Source: Melioribacteraceae bacterium (GTDB lineage Bacteria > Bacteroidota > Ignavibacteria > Ignavibacteriales > Melioribacteraceae). From it: a stretch of DNA of 64,000 nt. This document shows positions 34,531 through 43,264 of this stretch, piece by piece; within the stretch, counting starts at the first letter, position 1; each line of letters opens with the position of its first letter. The position numbers and the translations under genes are program-made. The notes beneath the pieces were generated by a model. It was given only the letters and a program-made list of their open reading frames with translations, was not told the origin of the DNA and did not search any database. The stretch spans positions 1 to 64,000 of the forward strand of contig JAKIUC010000010.1 in the NCBI GenBank assembly GCA_021647785.1, given 5' to 3'.

Positions 34531-35934
34531 TTATTTAACATGTCCTGCTGGTCTTAGATTTTGTTTTAATTCTGCATCAAAATCATCTGCTGCCTTTGAA
34601 AGGCGTTTTACGATTTCGGGATATTCATCAGCTAAGTTTGTACTTTCACTTATATCTTTTTCAATATCAAATAATGAAAGATTGATATAACCTCTTCTCC
34701 ATTTACCAGAATTCCCATCCTTACCAGGTTCTATAATCTCTTTGAATTGATGAGGGAGATGCATTTTCCACTTACCACTGCGGACTGCCTGCAGTTCATT
34801 GTAATTATAGAAATAGAAAATGTCAGTGGGTGTTTTGGCATTTGCTTCTCCAAAGATTAATGGTTGAATATCATTACCATCAATTTTTAACTTAGGCATT
34901 TTTGCATTTGCTAATTTTACAAAAGTTGGAAGAACATCCATTGTGGTAACTAACTCATCACACACTTTTCCGCTTGGAATTTTGCCTGACCATTTCATAA
35001 TAGATGGAACTCTTTGTCCGCCATCAAATGTAGTACCTTTACCCTCGCGTAATGGTTTGGCAGAGCCACCGTGATTACCATAAGTAAGCCAAGGACCATT
35101 ATCGGATGTAAATAGAACTAACGTATTTGTATCAAGATTAAGTTCTTTAAGTTTGTTGAGAATCTCTCCAACAGACCAGTCTATTTCCATTATCACATCA
35201 CCATATAACCCCTGCTTCGATTTTCCTTTAAATTTATCGGAAACAAAAAGCGGCACATGAGGCATTGAATGTGCAAGGTAAAGAAAGAAAGGTTTCTCTT
35301 TATTTTTCTCTATAAAATCAACAGCTCGTTCGGTATAGCGTGTAGTTAACTGAGATTGGTCAGGATTGAATTCAATAGCTTTACTACCATCAATTAAAGG
35401 GATGGGAGGGAATTGCCCTAATTTAGCCTTTGGATTAAGCGGCCACATATCATTAGAATATGGAAGACCAAAAAATTCATCAAATCCATGTTGGGTTGGT
35501 AAAAATTCTTCTACATCTCCTAAATGCCATTTACCAATACAAGCCGTTGCATAACCTGCGTCTTGCAGCAGCTCTGGCAAGGTTTGCTCTATCTTGTTAA
35601 TACCAGTCTTACTTGCAGGGCGTAATACTCTTTCTAATCCCACACGTAATGGATAAGCTCCTGTAAGAAGTGATGCTCTTGAAGGTGTACAAGATGGTGC
35701 AGCAACATAAAAACTTGTAAACCTCATTCCCTCGTCTGCCATCGCATCTAAGTTTGGCGTCTCAAATCCTTCTGCTCCAAAACTACCAACATCAGCATAA
35801 CCTTGGTCATCAGTGAAAATAATAATAAAATTGAGTTGTTTATTGTTTTCGGATTGCGCTAACATTGTTTCATTAAAAGAAAAGTTAATTATAATAAATA
35901 TGATAGCAATAAAATTAATTGTTCGATTTTTCAT
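34531..35934 (-). CDS. Sulfatase (S1 family, formylglycine-dependent)
   Basis: A 467-residue secreted sulfatase (signal peptide ending NETMLAQ). The formylglycine Cys82 lies in SCTPSRASLLTGAYPLR. Metal-binding acids are in IIIFTDDQGYADVGSFG and VLFTSDNGPWLTYGNHGG, and the substrate loop has YLAHSMPHVPLFVS. The overall form is close to arylsulfatase A and the large Bacteroidota sulfatase subfamilies acting on galactose or N-acetylgalactosamine sulfate; the exact subgroup cannot be set by eye. It is 100 bases upstream of the PhoD-like gene and 239 bases after the next sulfatase. It should act in the periplasm on oligosaccharides. Confidence 0.93.
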   Translation of the reverse strand: MKNRTINFIAIIFIIINFSFNETMLAQSENNKQLNFIIIFTDDQGYADVGSFGAEGFETPNLDAMADEGMRFTSFYVAAPSCTPSRASLLTGAYPLRVGLERVLRPASKTGINKIEQTLPELLQDAGYATACIGKWHLGDVEEFLPTQHGFDEFFGLPYSNDMWPLNPKAKLGQFPPIPLIDGSKAIEFNPDQSQLTTRYTERAVDFIEKNKEKPFFLYLAHSMPHVPLFVSDKFKGKSKQGLYGDVIMEIDWSVGEILNKLKELNLDTNTLVLFTSDNGPWLTYGNHGGSAKPLREGKGTTFDGGQRVPSIMKWSGKIPSGKVCDELVTTMDVLPTFVKLANAKMPKLKIDGNDIQPLIFGEANAKTPTDIFYFYNYNELQAVRSGKWKMHLPHQFKEIIEPGKDGNSGKWRRGYINLSLFDIEKDISESTNLADEYPEIVKRLSKAADDFDAELKQNLRPAGHVK

Positions 35935-35958
35935 GTGTTTATAATTTCCTAAAAGTTT

Positions 35959-36048
35959 GTCATTCCCCCAAAGGGGCAGGCTGTTATGCTTTAAGACGGA
36001 ATCTCGCTAGATTTTTTAGATTCCAGCTAAAAAATTGCATGAATGACA
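35959..36048. repeat. 90-bp element with TGTCATTC/GAATGACA ends
   Basis: The ends are 8-bp inverted repeats. Inside are CCCCC-AAA-GGGG and a GGAATCT/AGATTCC stem. Elements of the type GTCATTCC...GGAATCTAG are widespread bacterial palindromic repeats. Size and ends match the element at 15683-15773. Part of it (AAGGGGCAGGCT and following TTAAG) recurs near 41291-41314. Confidence 0.7.
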
Positions 36049-36173
36049 GGTTTTTTTATAATCATCCTCTTGTGTGTTTTCCACAATCATGAATGTTTCA
36101 TAATAATAAATATTTTCATTTTAGTTCTATCCAATTATTTTTTTTAATATTTATTTTAAAAAACTTCTTACAA

Positions 36174-37649
36174 TTAATATAAAGTTTTATTTTTACTATA
36201 CTTTTCATTTAGCAGCCAACGGTCGTCTGTCTTTACTCGCTGATTGTGCAGTTTTTCATATAACTCTTTTTTAATTGCACTATACTCTTTTTTATATGCA
36301 AGGTTCAGAGTTTCATTCGGGTCTTTTTCAATATCATATAATTCAAATTCTGGTCTCATTAAATATTCTTTTACAGAGCGCTTACCCATATATTCCATTT
36401 TATTATCAAGAATTGCTTGCCATGTTTTGGATGAGTATAAATCAGTCGCAAATGGGAATTCTAATTCAGGAAATAAATTGTGAATGAGGTGATATTTTTG
36501 ATTGCGAATTCCCCTCATAGGATAATACATTGTAATTTCATGAAACGTATGAGATTGATATACTTCATCCCATCCATCGGGATTCTCCTTGTTCAAAACC
36601 GATAAAAATGATTTTCCAGGCAGCTCGTAATCTGGACCATTGCTGTTTGTCCAATCAAGTATGGTTGGGGTAATGTCAGTAAAACTAATAAAAGCATTAG
36701 TGAATTTTCCTTTCTCTTTTATTGATGGGGATACAACAATCATTGGCATATTTAAACCGGAATCGTACAGTGTTGTTTTTGCTCCGGGGAATGGAATTCC
36801 GTTATCGCTAATGTAGATAATTAAAGTATTTTCAAATCTACCAGATTCTTTTAACTCTTTTATTAATAGTCCAACACCCTTATCCATTCTGGATATCGAC
36901 TCATATTGCTCGGTAAGTTCTTCTCTAACTGCTAATACATCCGGCAAATATCCGGGAACTACAACATCCTTAGTATCATATTTTATCGGTTCGATACCCG
37001 GGTAATCAAAATCGTTTCCAAATCCTAACCAGTTCTCTGTCAAACTATGCTTCCAAGTACCAAAAACTCTATGTGGATCACTATAACCCATAACTAAGAG
37101 AAAAGGATTTTCTTTATCAGAATTAAAGAATTCACTAGCTTTTTTTGCCATTGTAAATACATCTCGGTTTCCCATTATTTCATCACTTTTTACTTCAAGA
37201 TAGAAAGGGAATTTTGAATCAGGAGCAACGTGTTTTTTTCCGATAATGCCAGTCTTGTATCCATTTTTCTTTAATAGTTGCGGTAATGTTTCTACGTAAT
37301 TCAAAAAACTAAAGTGATGCCACTTATGAGCATGTCCGTATAATCCACTCGAGTGAGGATATAATCCTGATAGAATAGTTCCTCTGCTGGCTGTGCAAGA
37401 TGCTGAAACAGCAAAGGCATTATTGAATCTAACTCCTTCTTCTGCAAGTTTGTCTAAATTGGGTGTCTTTATTTTATCATTTCCATAACATCCTAATTGA
37501 TATTTTCCATGATCATCAGAAATTATTAATAATATATTTTTTTGAATTTTCTGATTTACTTGATTTTCATCAGGACTAATACAGCTATTAATTCCTGTAG
37601 TTGCTACAATAAAAACTATTATTATGGTAAATTTCCGAAATGTGAACAT
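36174..37649 (-). CDS. Sulfatase lipoprotein with CxAxR site
   Basis: A 491-residue lipoprotein sulfatase (leader ending TTGINSC). The formylglycine site reads Cys85 in SCTASRGTILSGLYPHSSG; the third position is Ala rather than Pro, a known and usually active variant. Other blocks are LLIISDDHGKYQLGCYG, IYISDNGIPFPGAKTTLYD and the long C-terminal YDIEKDPNETLNLAY. The SSGLYGHAHKWHH segment resembles sulfamidase-like S1_8 enzymes, as in the sulfatase at 23269. Two such enzymes suggest N- or O-sulfated amino sugars, matching the GH20 in the window. The upstream gap contains a palindrome at 37748-37768. Confidence 0.9.
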   Translation of the reverse strand: MFTFRKFTIIIVFIVATTGINSCISPDENQVNQKIQKNILLIISDDHGKYQLGCYGNDKIKTPNLDKLAEEGVRFNNAFAVSASCTASRGTILSGLYPHSSGLYGHAHKWHHFSFLNYVETLPQLLKKNGYKTGIIGKKHVAPDSKFPFYLEVKSDEIMGNRDVFTMAKKASEFFNSDKENPFLLVMGYSDPHRVFGTWKHSLTENWLGFGNDFDYPGIEPIKYDTKDVVVPGYLPDVLAVREELTEQYESISRMDKGVGLLIKELKESGRFENTLIIYISDNGIPFPGAKTTLYDSGLNMPMIVVSPSIKEKGKFTNAFISFTDITPTILDWTNSNGPDYELPGKSFLSVLNKENPDGWDEVYQSHTFHEITMYYPMRGIRNQKYHLIHNLFPELEFPFATDLYSSKTWQAILDNKMEYMGKRSVKEYLMRPEFELYDIEKDPNETLNLAYKKEYSAIKKELYEKLHNQRVKTDDRWLLNEKYSKNKTLY

Positions 37650-37747
37650 TGTTTGTTATTCCATTTTATTTTATTACAAAAAATTATTATCGGATTATTT
37701 AATGTTAAATTCTTCAAGTATCCCGACAATGAATTGGTTATCGTCTG

Positions 37748-37768
37748 TTATCCTGCTGAGCAGGATAA
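37748..37768. repeat. Palindrome TTATCCTGC-TGA-GCAGGATAA
   Basis: A perfect 9-bp stem with a 3-nt loop. It lies in the 134-base gap between the SGNH gene and the sulfatase and is preceded by a CCCGACAATGAAT sequence (37731-37743) like that in the 30338 element. Confidence 0.75.
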
Positions 37769-37783
37769 TTCTCGATTGTAACA

Positions 37784-39556
37784 TTATTGCTCTATAAATT
37801 TGACAAACATAGATTTATCCCATTTGAGAGATGCATCTTTATCAGTTTGAACAATAATTTGGTTCCCTTTTTTATTGATAGCTCCAATCAATTCTCCCCA
37901 GATTTTAGTCAGGTTTTCCAATTCTGAATTTATATGTCTTTCCGGTTTATAATGAATCCAATATTCATCGAGATAATGACCGTCTTGAACAAAATATGAA
38001 AATGTACCTGAATTTTTTCGTACAAATAAATCCAAACTATAAATACCATCGCCAGCAATTTTATCTCCGTGGGTGCCGTCGTCATACATCTGTGTTGGGA
38101 TATCTGTGTAATAACGTTTCGTTTCAAAAATTGCCCATTGATATTGCTCGGCATAAGTAAAATTTCCGCGTATGCAGAGAGGTGCTTCAAAAGAACGCAG
38201 CAATTTCGAATCAATTTCAATACTTATTTTTACGAAATCATTCAAAAAATTATCACATTTTTCTGAACGTGACAGTTTTGAATAATCTGGTAATTTAACC
38301 GATTTAATTTCAATTTTCTGCGACTTTGGTTTATTTAATTCATGTTGCTCTTTGAATGCCTCCGCCTCTAACAAATCTAAATGTTCCGTATTAACATCTG
38401 TTAAAAAAGGTGAAAAATCTTTGGGGCTTCTCACACCTTTCAATAAATTATAACGCCATTTAGCGTAGAAAGCATCCAACCGCCGTTCTGTTGCCTCAAA
38501 AACTTGATAAGCCTGTAGCATCATTGGAGTTGTGGGATATTTGCTCAGATTTATTCCACTCTCCAATTCATCAGAAGTAACAACATCAATAAGTTTATTA
38601 TTGATTGAAAGATTATACCAACCTGAATCAAGTCCGGTTACAACTAACAAATCTCTATTCCAAGTTTGGTAAAAATCGGCAACTTGTAAAGTCGTTTTTC
38701 TTACAGAGGGATAAATAGGCATAGGAAGTCTTTCCGGCTGGCGAACAAACGACAACTCGCCCTTGCCAATTGTAAGTTCCTCAATCGAAGAGCCATTGGA
38801 ACTATCCACATTGCCAGAGCCGGCATCAATCCGCTGGAACATTAAATCATTAGAAGCCTGAATGGCATCCAAAATTTTTAACCCCATAAATATTTGACCA
38901 TCAACATTTGGATGAGTCCCTTCTGCCGTGATATGGTAATCTCCACTAACCCAATCTAAATCTTCTATTACCTCTGTCATTGCCTGATACATATCAAAAT
39001 AGCGTACATCTTCTCTATCTGCAATGTGCTGCAATGCTTTTGTTAAACGGCGTAAAGTTGCCGGATAAAATATACGAGCTACTTCCTTTTTCCTTGTCGC
39101 ATAACCCTTAACAATATCAAGACGATTACGTAAATCAAACGGTGTTGCGGAAATTAGCATAACTTCGGGATTGGAGTGTTCCTTTAATATGCGCAGTAAT
39201 TGATAGATGCCGTCAACATAAGCATCAAGAACATCTTGATCGAACGCTTTATACGCTCCATCATTCATACCCAACATTATAAAAACTTTAGTAGGTTTGC
39301 ATAATTTTACATCTCTTTCTAATCTTGGATAAAACGATGAGCGATCACCACCCCATCCAAGTGTAGTAAAAGTTACGTTCCAATCGGGATGATATGTAAG
39401 AATGTAATTTTCAATAATTCGCGGATAGATTCCATCATCGGTAATACTATCACCCCAGAACAATACTTCATCTCCATCCTTAATCCAGGATTCACCACCC
39501 GGTGCTGCGATTGCAAAACTATAGATAAATAATAGTAAACATAAAAGGTGTTTCAT
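37784..39556 (-). CDS. Secreted SGNH/GDSL esterase with C-terminal beta domain
   Basis: A 590-residue protein with signal peptide (LCLLLFIYSFAIAAPGG). The SGNH site is complete: Ser in LFWGDSITDDGIY, Gly in TLGWGGDRSSFY, Asn in IMLGMNDGAYKAF, and Asp/His in ITAEGTHPNVDGQ. A middle region of about 200 residues is unassigned. A C-terminal beta domain has YDDGTHGDKIAGDGIYSLDL, a pattern seen in secreted accessory domains. A GAGGAG lies upstream of the ATG. Such enzymes deacetylate polysaccharides such as xylan or rhamnogalacturonan. It is co-oriented with the TAT oxidoreductase upstream, with a 216-base gap. Confidence 0.85.
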   Translation of the reverse strand: MKHLLCLLLFIYSFAIAAPGGESWIKDGDEVLFWGDSITDDGIYPRIIENYILTYHPDWNVTFTTLGWGGDRSSFYPRLERDVKLCKPTKVFIMLGMNDGAYKAFDQDVLDAYVDGIYQLLRILKEHSNPEVMLISATPFDLRNRLDIVKGYATRKKEVARIFYPATLRRLTKALQHIADREDVRYFDMYQAMTEVIEDLDWVSGDYHITAEGTHPNVDGQIFMGLKILDAIQASNDLMFQRIDAGSGNVDSSNGSSIEELTIGKGELSFVRQPERLPMPIYPSVRKTTLQVADFYQTWNRDLLVVTGLDSGWYNLSINNKLIDVVTSDELESGINLSKYPTTPMMLQAYQVFEATERRLDAFYAKWRYNLLKGVRSPKDFSPFLTDVNTEHLDLLEAEAFKEQHELNKPKSQKIEIKSVKLPDYSKLSRSEKCDNFLNDFVKISIEIDSKLLRSFEAPLCIRGNFTYAEQYQWAIFETKRYYTDIPTQMYDDGTHGDKIAGDGIYSLDLFVRKNSGTFSYFVQDGHYLDEYWIHYKPERHINSELENLTKIWGELIGAINKKGNQIIVQTDKDASLKWDKSMFVKFIEQ

Positions 39557-39642
39557 ACTTGGTTCTCCTCAACTATATTTTTATTAGAATTTTGAATTAG
39601 ATTCAATTTCATAATAATGATTAAACAGTTTGACGATTTTTT

Positions 39643-39783
39643 TTATTTCAAATTTAAATATTTAATAACTTTTTTATCTCCAATAATTGCATCATTGGGA
39701 TTTAGATTTTCTACTGTAAAATTTTTCAAATCATCCTGCGAAAGTATTGTAACAAAACTTTCTTGGATAGAATTACAATCTTT
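39643..39783 (-). pseudogene. Coding-like C-terminal fragment after the oxidoreductase
   Basis: In a frame shifted from the end of the oxidoreductase, the bases read QESFVTILSQDDLKNF, then TVENLNPNDAIIGDKKVIK and a short tail to TAA. Codon use and composition look like a real protein end rather than chance. It has no start. I do not recognise it. It may be the last part of a deleted gene, or a former C-terminus of the oxidoreductase reached by a frameshift. Confidence 0.3.
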
Positions 39784-41167
39784 TAACTCTTGGCTCCATA
39801 GTTGTTAATTCAGCAATTTTAATTGGGTCGCCAGATTCTATACTTTTTCTTGCAGCAATTCCAACTAATATTGACATAACGCCATCTCTAAGTCCTGCAG
39901 TTCTTTCATAAGGGTCAACTTTATCAGGAGTTTCAAATATCTGCTTTAGTAATTTATTGTCGCCGCCGCCATGTCCTCTTCTTGGAAAAGAGACGTTTAC
40001 AGTTTCATATTTATTCCACAACTTATGAATTACAATTGGTTGAGTTTCAAGTTCCTCTTCTCCAGATTGGTCCATTTCCTTTGCATGCATTTCAGCTTGA
40101 TCAATAGATGCAAGTTTTAAGTGTGGAATATCTAACCAAGCTTCTATTCTTCCTTTGGTTCCATTTATAGCTGCTTTCCAACCTTCGTAAGGGGAGTAAG
40201 TTGTAAGTGAATAGTTTAACGTAACATTGTTTTTGTATTTTACTTGGGCTGACATTTTATCATAAATATTTATCTCTTTTCTGAAAAGACAATTATCCCT
40301 GATATAACCATCATATTTTTCATTGGCAACATATAACTTCATATAATGCTTGTTTTTTGTTATATCATAATAAAATTCACATTCAGATTTTTTTGAACAT
40401 GTTCGACATTTGTCTCCTCTGAAAGGTCCATTTTCTCCATAAAATTCCAAATCACCATAAGCAAAAACCTCTGCCGGATCAGAATCTATCCACCAATTCA
40501 ACATATCGAAATGATGCGTAGCTTTATGTACCCAAAGCGTTCCGCCATCCTCACGCATTCCATGCCATCTTCTAAAATATGAAGCACCGTGATATGTATT
40601 TAAATACCAATGGAAATCGACAGAACGTATCTCCCCAATTGCATTATTTTGCAATAGTTCTTTTACCTTTGTAGCGTATGGGCTCCAGCGATAATTAAAG
40701 CCAACAATAAGTTTTTTGCGAGTTCTGTTTTCTGCATCAATAATATCTTGGCATTTAGTTTCATCTGTTGTAAGGGGTTTTTCAGTCAGAACATCGCATC
40801 CCATATCAAGACCTTTTATGATAAACTCATGATGAGTTGAATCCTTAGTAGCAACTATTACTAAATCTGGTTTTGTCTCTTTAACCATTTTTTCAAAATT
40901 TGTATAAGTGGGACAGGATAATCCAATATATTCACGAGCGTATTCTAATCTGCCTGGATTTATATCGCAAAGCCCTACAAACTCAAGTATTTCTGAATAA
41001 CTGTGAACCAATCTTCTGCCCCAAAAACTGGCTCCTCTTACTCCTGTTCCTACCAACACGATTTTTAATTTTTTATCGGATGAGAACGAAAACGCATTAA
41101 GCGGTAACGCAGTACTCGCTGCAAGCATACTTACCGATGTTAGAAATTTCCTTCGTGATAGTTTCAT
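39773..41167 (-). CDS. TAT-exported Gfo/Idh/MocA-family oxidoreductase with cysteine cluster
   Basis: A 464-residue exported oxidoreductase (leader LSRRKFLTSVSMLAASTALP). The Rossmann motif is VGTGVRGASFWG, and the TEKP motif is intact. The substrate block has EDGGTLWVHKATHHFDMLNW with conserved His residues. A cysteine cluster (CRTCSKKSEC, then a Cys in RDNCLFRKE about 30 residues on) occurs in the C-terminal domain and resembles a metal or iron-sulfur site that recurs in a subgroup of this family. The upstream gap of 507 bases contains a palindrome cluster. It lies before an SGNH esterase. The substrate is unknown, and the GH/sulfatase setting suggests a glycoside. Confidence 0.88.
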   Translation of the reverse strand: MKLSRRKFLTSVSMLAASTALPLNAFSFSSDKKLKIVLVGTGVRGASFWGRRLVHSYSEILEFVGLCDINPGRLEYAREYIGLSCPTYTNFEKMVKETKPDLVIVATKDSTHHEFIIKGLDMGCDVLTEKPLTTDETKCQDIIDAENRTRKKLIVGFNYRWSPYATKVKELLQNNAIGEIRSVDFHWYLNTYHGASYFRRWHGMREDGGTLWVHKATHHFDMLNWWIDSDPAEVFAYGDLEFYGENGPFRGDKCRTCSKKSECEFYYDITKNKHYMKLYVANEKYDGYIRDNCLFRKEINIYDKMSAQVKYKNNVTLNYSLTTYSPYEGWKAAINGTKGRIEAWLDIPHLKLASIDQAEMHAKEMDQSGEEELETQPIVIHKLWNKYETVNVSFPRRGHGGGDNKLLKQIFETPDKVDPYERTAGLRDGVMSILVGIAARKSIESGDPIKIAELTTMEPRVKRL

Positions 41168-41674
41168 AATTATTTCTCCTATTTATTAATATTTAAATAT
41201 TTCTATTAAAAACATTGATTATTAGTTAAAGCATATATGCTTTGTTAAAATTTAATTTGGGATGTTATATGAAAAAGAATGTGATTCCCTTATAAGGGCA
41301 GGCTATCACCTTAAGCAATCATAGAATAAATAATTGTTCTCATTAACCCACTGATTCATCAGTGGGAATATTAAAGAAGATAAAAATAGCGTAACCAGTT
41401 TACTGGTTTATTTGACAAATGAGAATGGGGAAACCAGTAAACTGGTTAAGTCTATTTCTTTTGACATTATATCCTAATCCCGCCATTGCGGGATTGGTTA
41501 ATGATAAAATTTCTTTAAGTTGAAACCATTGCCTAAAAGGGGCAATCTAAATATTGCAAATGTACTAATTCACTATTGAATTAATCATCTTTCCCTTTTT
41601 TTTATATGGTTCATTTTTTAAAAACACTTATAATTTCCATTGACTATTGATACATCTTTAAAGTGATAATTACT
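41168..41674. repeat. 507-base gap filled with seven short palindromes
   Basis: No gene is visible. Palindromes: AAAGCATATATGCTTT (41228-41243), CCCTTATAAGGG (41287-41298), CCCACTGA-TTCA-TCAGTGGG (41347-41366), AACCAGT-TT-ACTGGTT (41393-41408), AACCAGT-AA-ACTGGTT (41432-41447), AATCCCGC-CATT-GCGGGATT (41476-41495), and ATTGCC/GGCAAT (41528-41546). They are 40-60 bases apart. Arm sequences mostly differ while the small-stem, short-loop form is shared. No T-runs suggest terminators. Confidence 0.8.
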
Positions 41675-43243
41675 TTATTGTGACGGAGAATTACGTTCTG
41701 CTTCAACTATTGCAGCAACCCAATAACCTTTTGCCGGTCGGTTAATTGCAACTTTTGCCCCGCCGCTTATTGTTACGGTTTTACTTATATCCAAAGTTCC
41801 TTCACTAATATTAATCCAGCTAACTTCAAACTCAGTTCCCGAATAGTTTGATAAATCAAGCGTTACTGCCCCTTGTCCACTGGCAGTATAATATAGTACA
41901 TATTCTTTACCAGGGTTAGCGGCAAGATAGGCTTCATCACTCTCTCTATCGCCCAATAATTCTTGATGTGGTTCTACATCCCAAAATTTTATTTTCTCTT
42001 CAATTATTCTTACTGATTTTATATTATTTTTTGCAAGTTCACTTAAACCAAGACCACTGGGGGGTCTATGAAATCTTAAACCGGCAACACCAGCTATTAA
42101 TCCACGCCACCATTCTTCAATTGCATTATCAGAATCACCCGGCTTCCATCTACTCCAAGGCTTACCATCTAATGCAAGATCATTGCCATAAACTTTATTC
42201 ATGTGAAGAAGAATATTTTTATCCTTCGCATCATCAGCAATTCCTTTTATTATATTCCAGCTTGCCTCATCACGATGACGACTGTTTGCTTGGGATACAT
42301 CAATATAATTGTAAGAGTTTAAATGGTTTGACATGTATTGCCAATCTTTACCATCAACACCTTCATACATTTTATCAGCCATATCGGTAGCTAAAATGCT
42401 CTTACCTTCCAATGCTGCTTTCTCTCTTATGTAGTTTATCCAATACTCACCCCACTTTTGGTCTTCGTGAGTTTCATTATTCATACAATAAAGAACATTG
42501 CCATACTTAAAAGTAATGGATAATAATTTATCAATAAATTTCTCTTGAAATCCTCGAACAAGATCATATTTTACTTTTCTATCAATAGAAGCAGAATCAT
42601 AATCAGGATGACCAGGAACACCTTTAAGAAATGGATGAGTATTATATTTTCTGTAAGAACTATCTATTCCCGATTCTTCTATTGTATAGTTTATATTATT
42701 TATTGGATTAAAAGGGCTGACAGGCCATGCTTGCCATGAACCATCTATTAAATCAAACCTATCCCATATCTCAAGTTGAACAATAATACCCTTGGTTTCC
42801 GCTTCTGCAATAAACATATCAAGCCGTGTCCAAAAAGGACCGGTCATATTGCTTAAATCGTATTTTGAACCTGATGTATCACAAAAGTTAAAGCCCTGGA
42901 TACCCGCTGCCATTCCCGGATTTAATACACAACGAAGTAAATTTCCGCCAACATTAGCCAACTCACTAATTGCATCTTTTATCTCTTCTTCTGTGCTAAC
43001 CCCCTTGCTACCATTGCTGTCTGTAACGTCATGATCAATAAATGGATTATGTCCATGGTTCCACCCGCCAATAAGTAAGGTCTTTTGATTTTTATATTCC
43101 CAATAGCGTCCATCAATACTTATTTGCCCCAATGCTGGCGTACTGAAAATGAATGTTATCATAATAATTGATAACATTATTTTTAGATTGTTTGATAATT
43201 TAATTTTACTAATAACCTTTTTAACTTTTCTCTTTTTAATCAT
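41675..43243 (-). CDS. Secreted TIM-barrel glycoside hydrolase, GH5/GH140-like (DUF4038-type)
   Basis: A 522-residue secreted protein (signal IIMITFIFSTPALGQ). The barrel opens with DGRYWEYKNQKTLLIGGWNH and GGNLLRCVLNP. The likely acid/base Glu is in LYCMNNETHEDQKWG, as in clan GH-A enzymes. A second acidic residue is expected in the region near GLRFHRPPSGLGL. The C-terminal 90 residues form a beta domain (GAVTLDLSNYSGTEFEVSW) like the putative collagen-binding domain of DUF4038 proteins. GH140 members act on apiose in rhamnogalacturonan II, but this family assignment is uncertain. An alternative ATG at codon 23 would give a cleaner signal peptide. Confidence 0.72.
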   Translation of the reverse strand: MIKKRKVKKVISKIKLSNNLKIMLSIIMITFIFSTPALGQISIDGRYWEYKNQKTLLIGGWNHGHNPFIDHDVTDSNGSKGVSTEEEIKDAISELANVGGNLLRCVLNPGMAAGIQGFNFCDTSGSKYDLSNMTGPFWTRLDMFIAEAETKGIIVQLEIWDRFDLIDGSWQAWPVSPFNPINNINYTIEESGIDSSYRKYNTHPFLKGVPGHPDYDSASIDRKVKYDLVRGFQEKFIDKLLSITFKYGNVLYCMNNETHEDQKWGEYWINYIREKAALEGKSILATDMADKMYEGVDGKDWQYMSNHLNSYNYIDVSQANSRHRDEASWNIIKGIADDAKDKNILLHMNKVYGNDLALDGKPWSRWKPGDSDNAIEEWWRGLIAGVAGLRFHRPPSGLGLSELAKNNIKSVRIIEEKIKFWDVEPHQELLGDRESDEAYLAANPGKEYVLYYTASGQGAVTLDLSNYSGTEFEVSWINISEGTLDISKTVTISGGAKVAINRPAKGYWVAAIVEAERNSPSQ

Positions 43244-43264
43244 TTTAATATCTCATAATAATTT

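Noticed and set aside
41228-41546. CRISPR array
   Set aside because: The units are palindromes with different sequences, not a constant repeat with unique spacers, and there are no cas genes.
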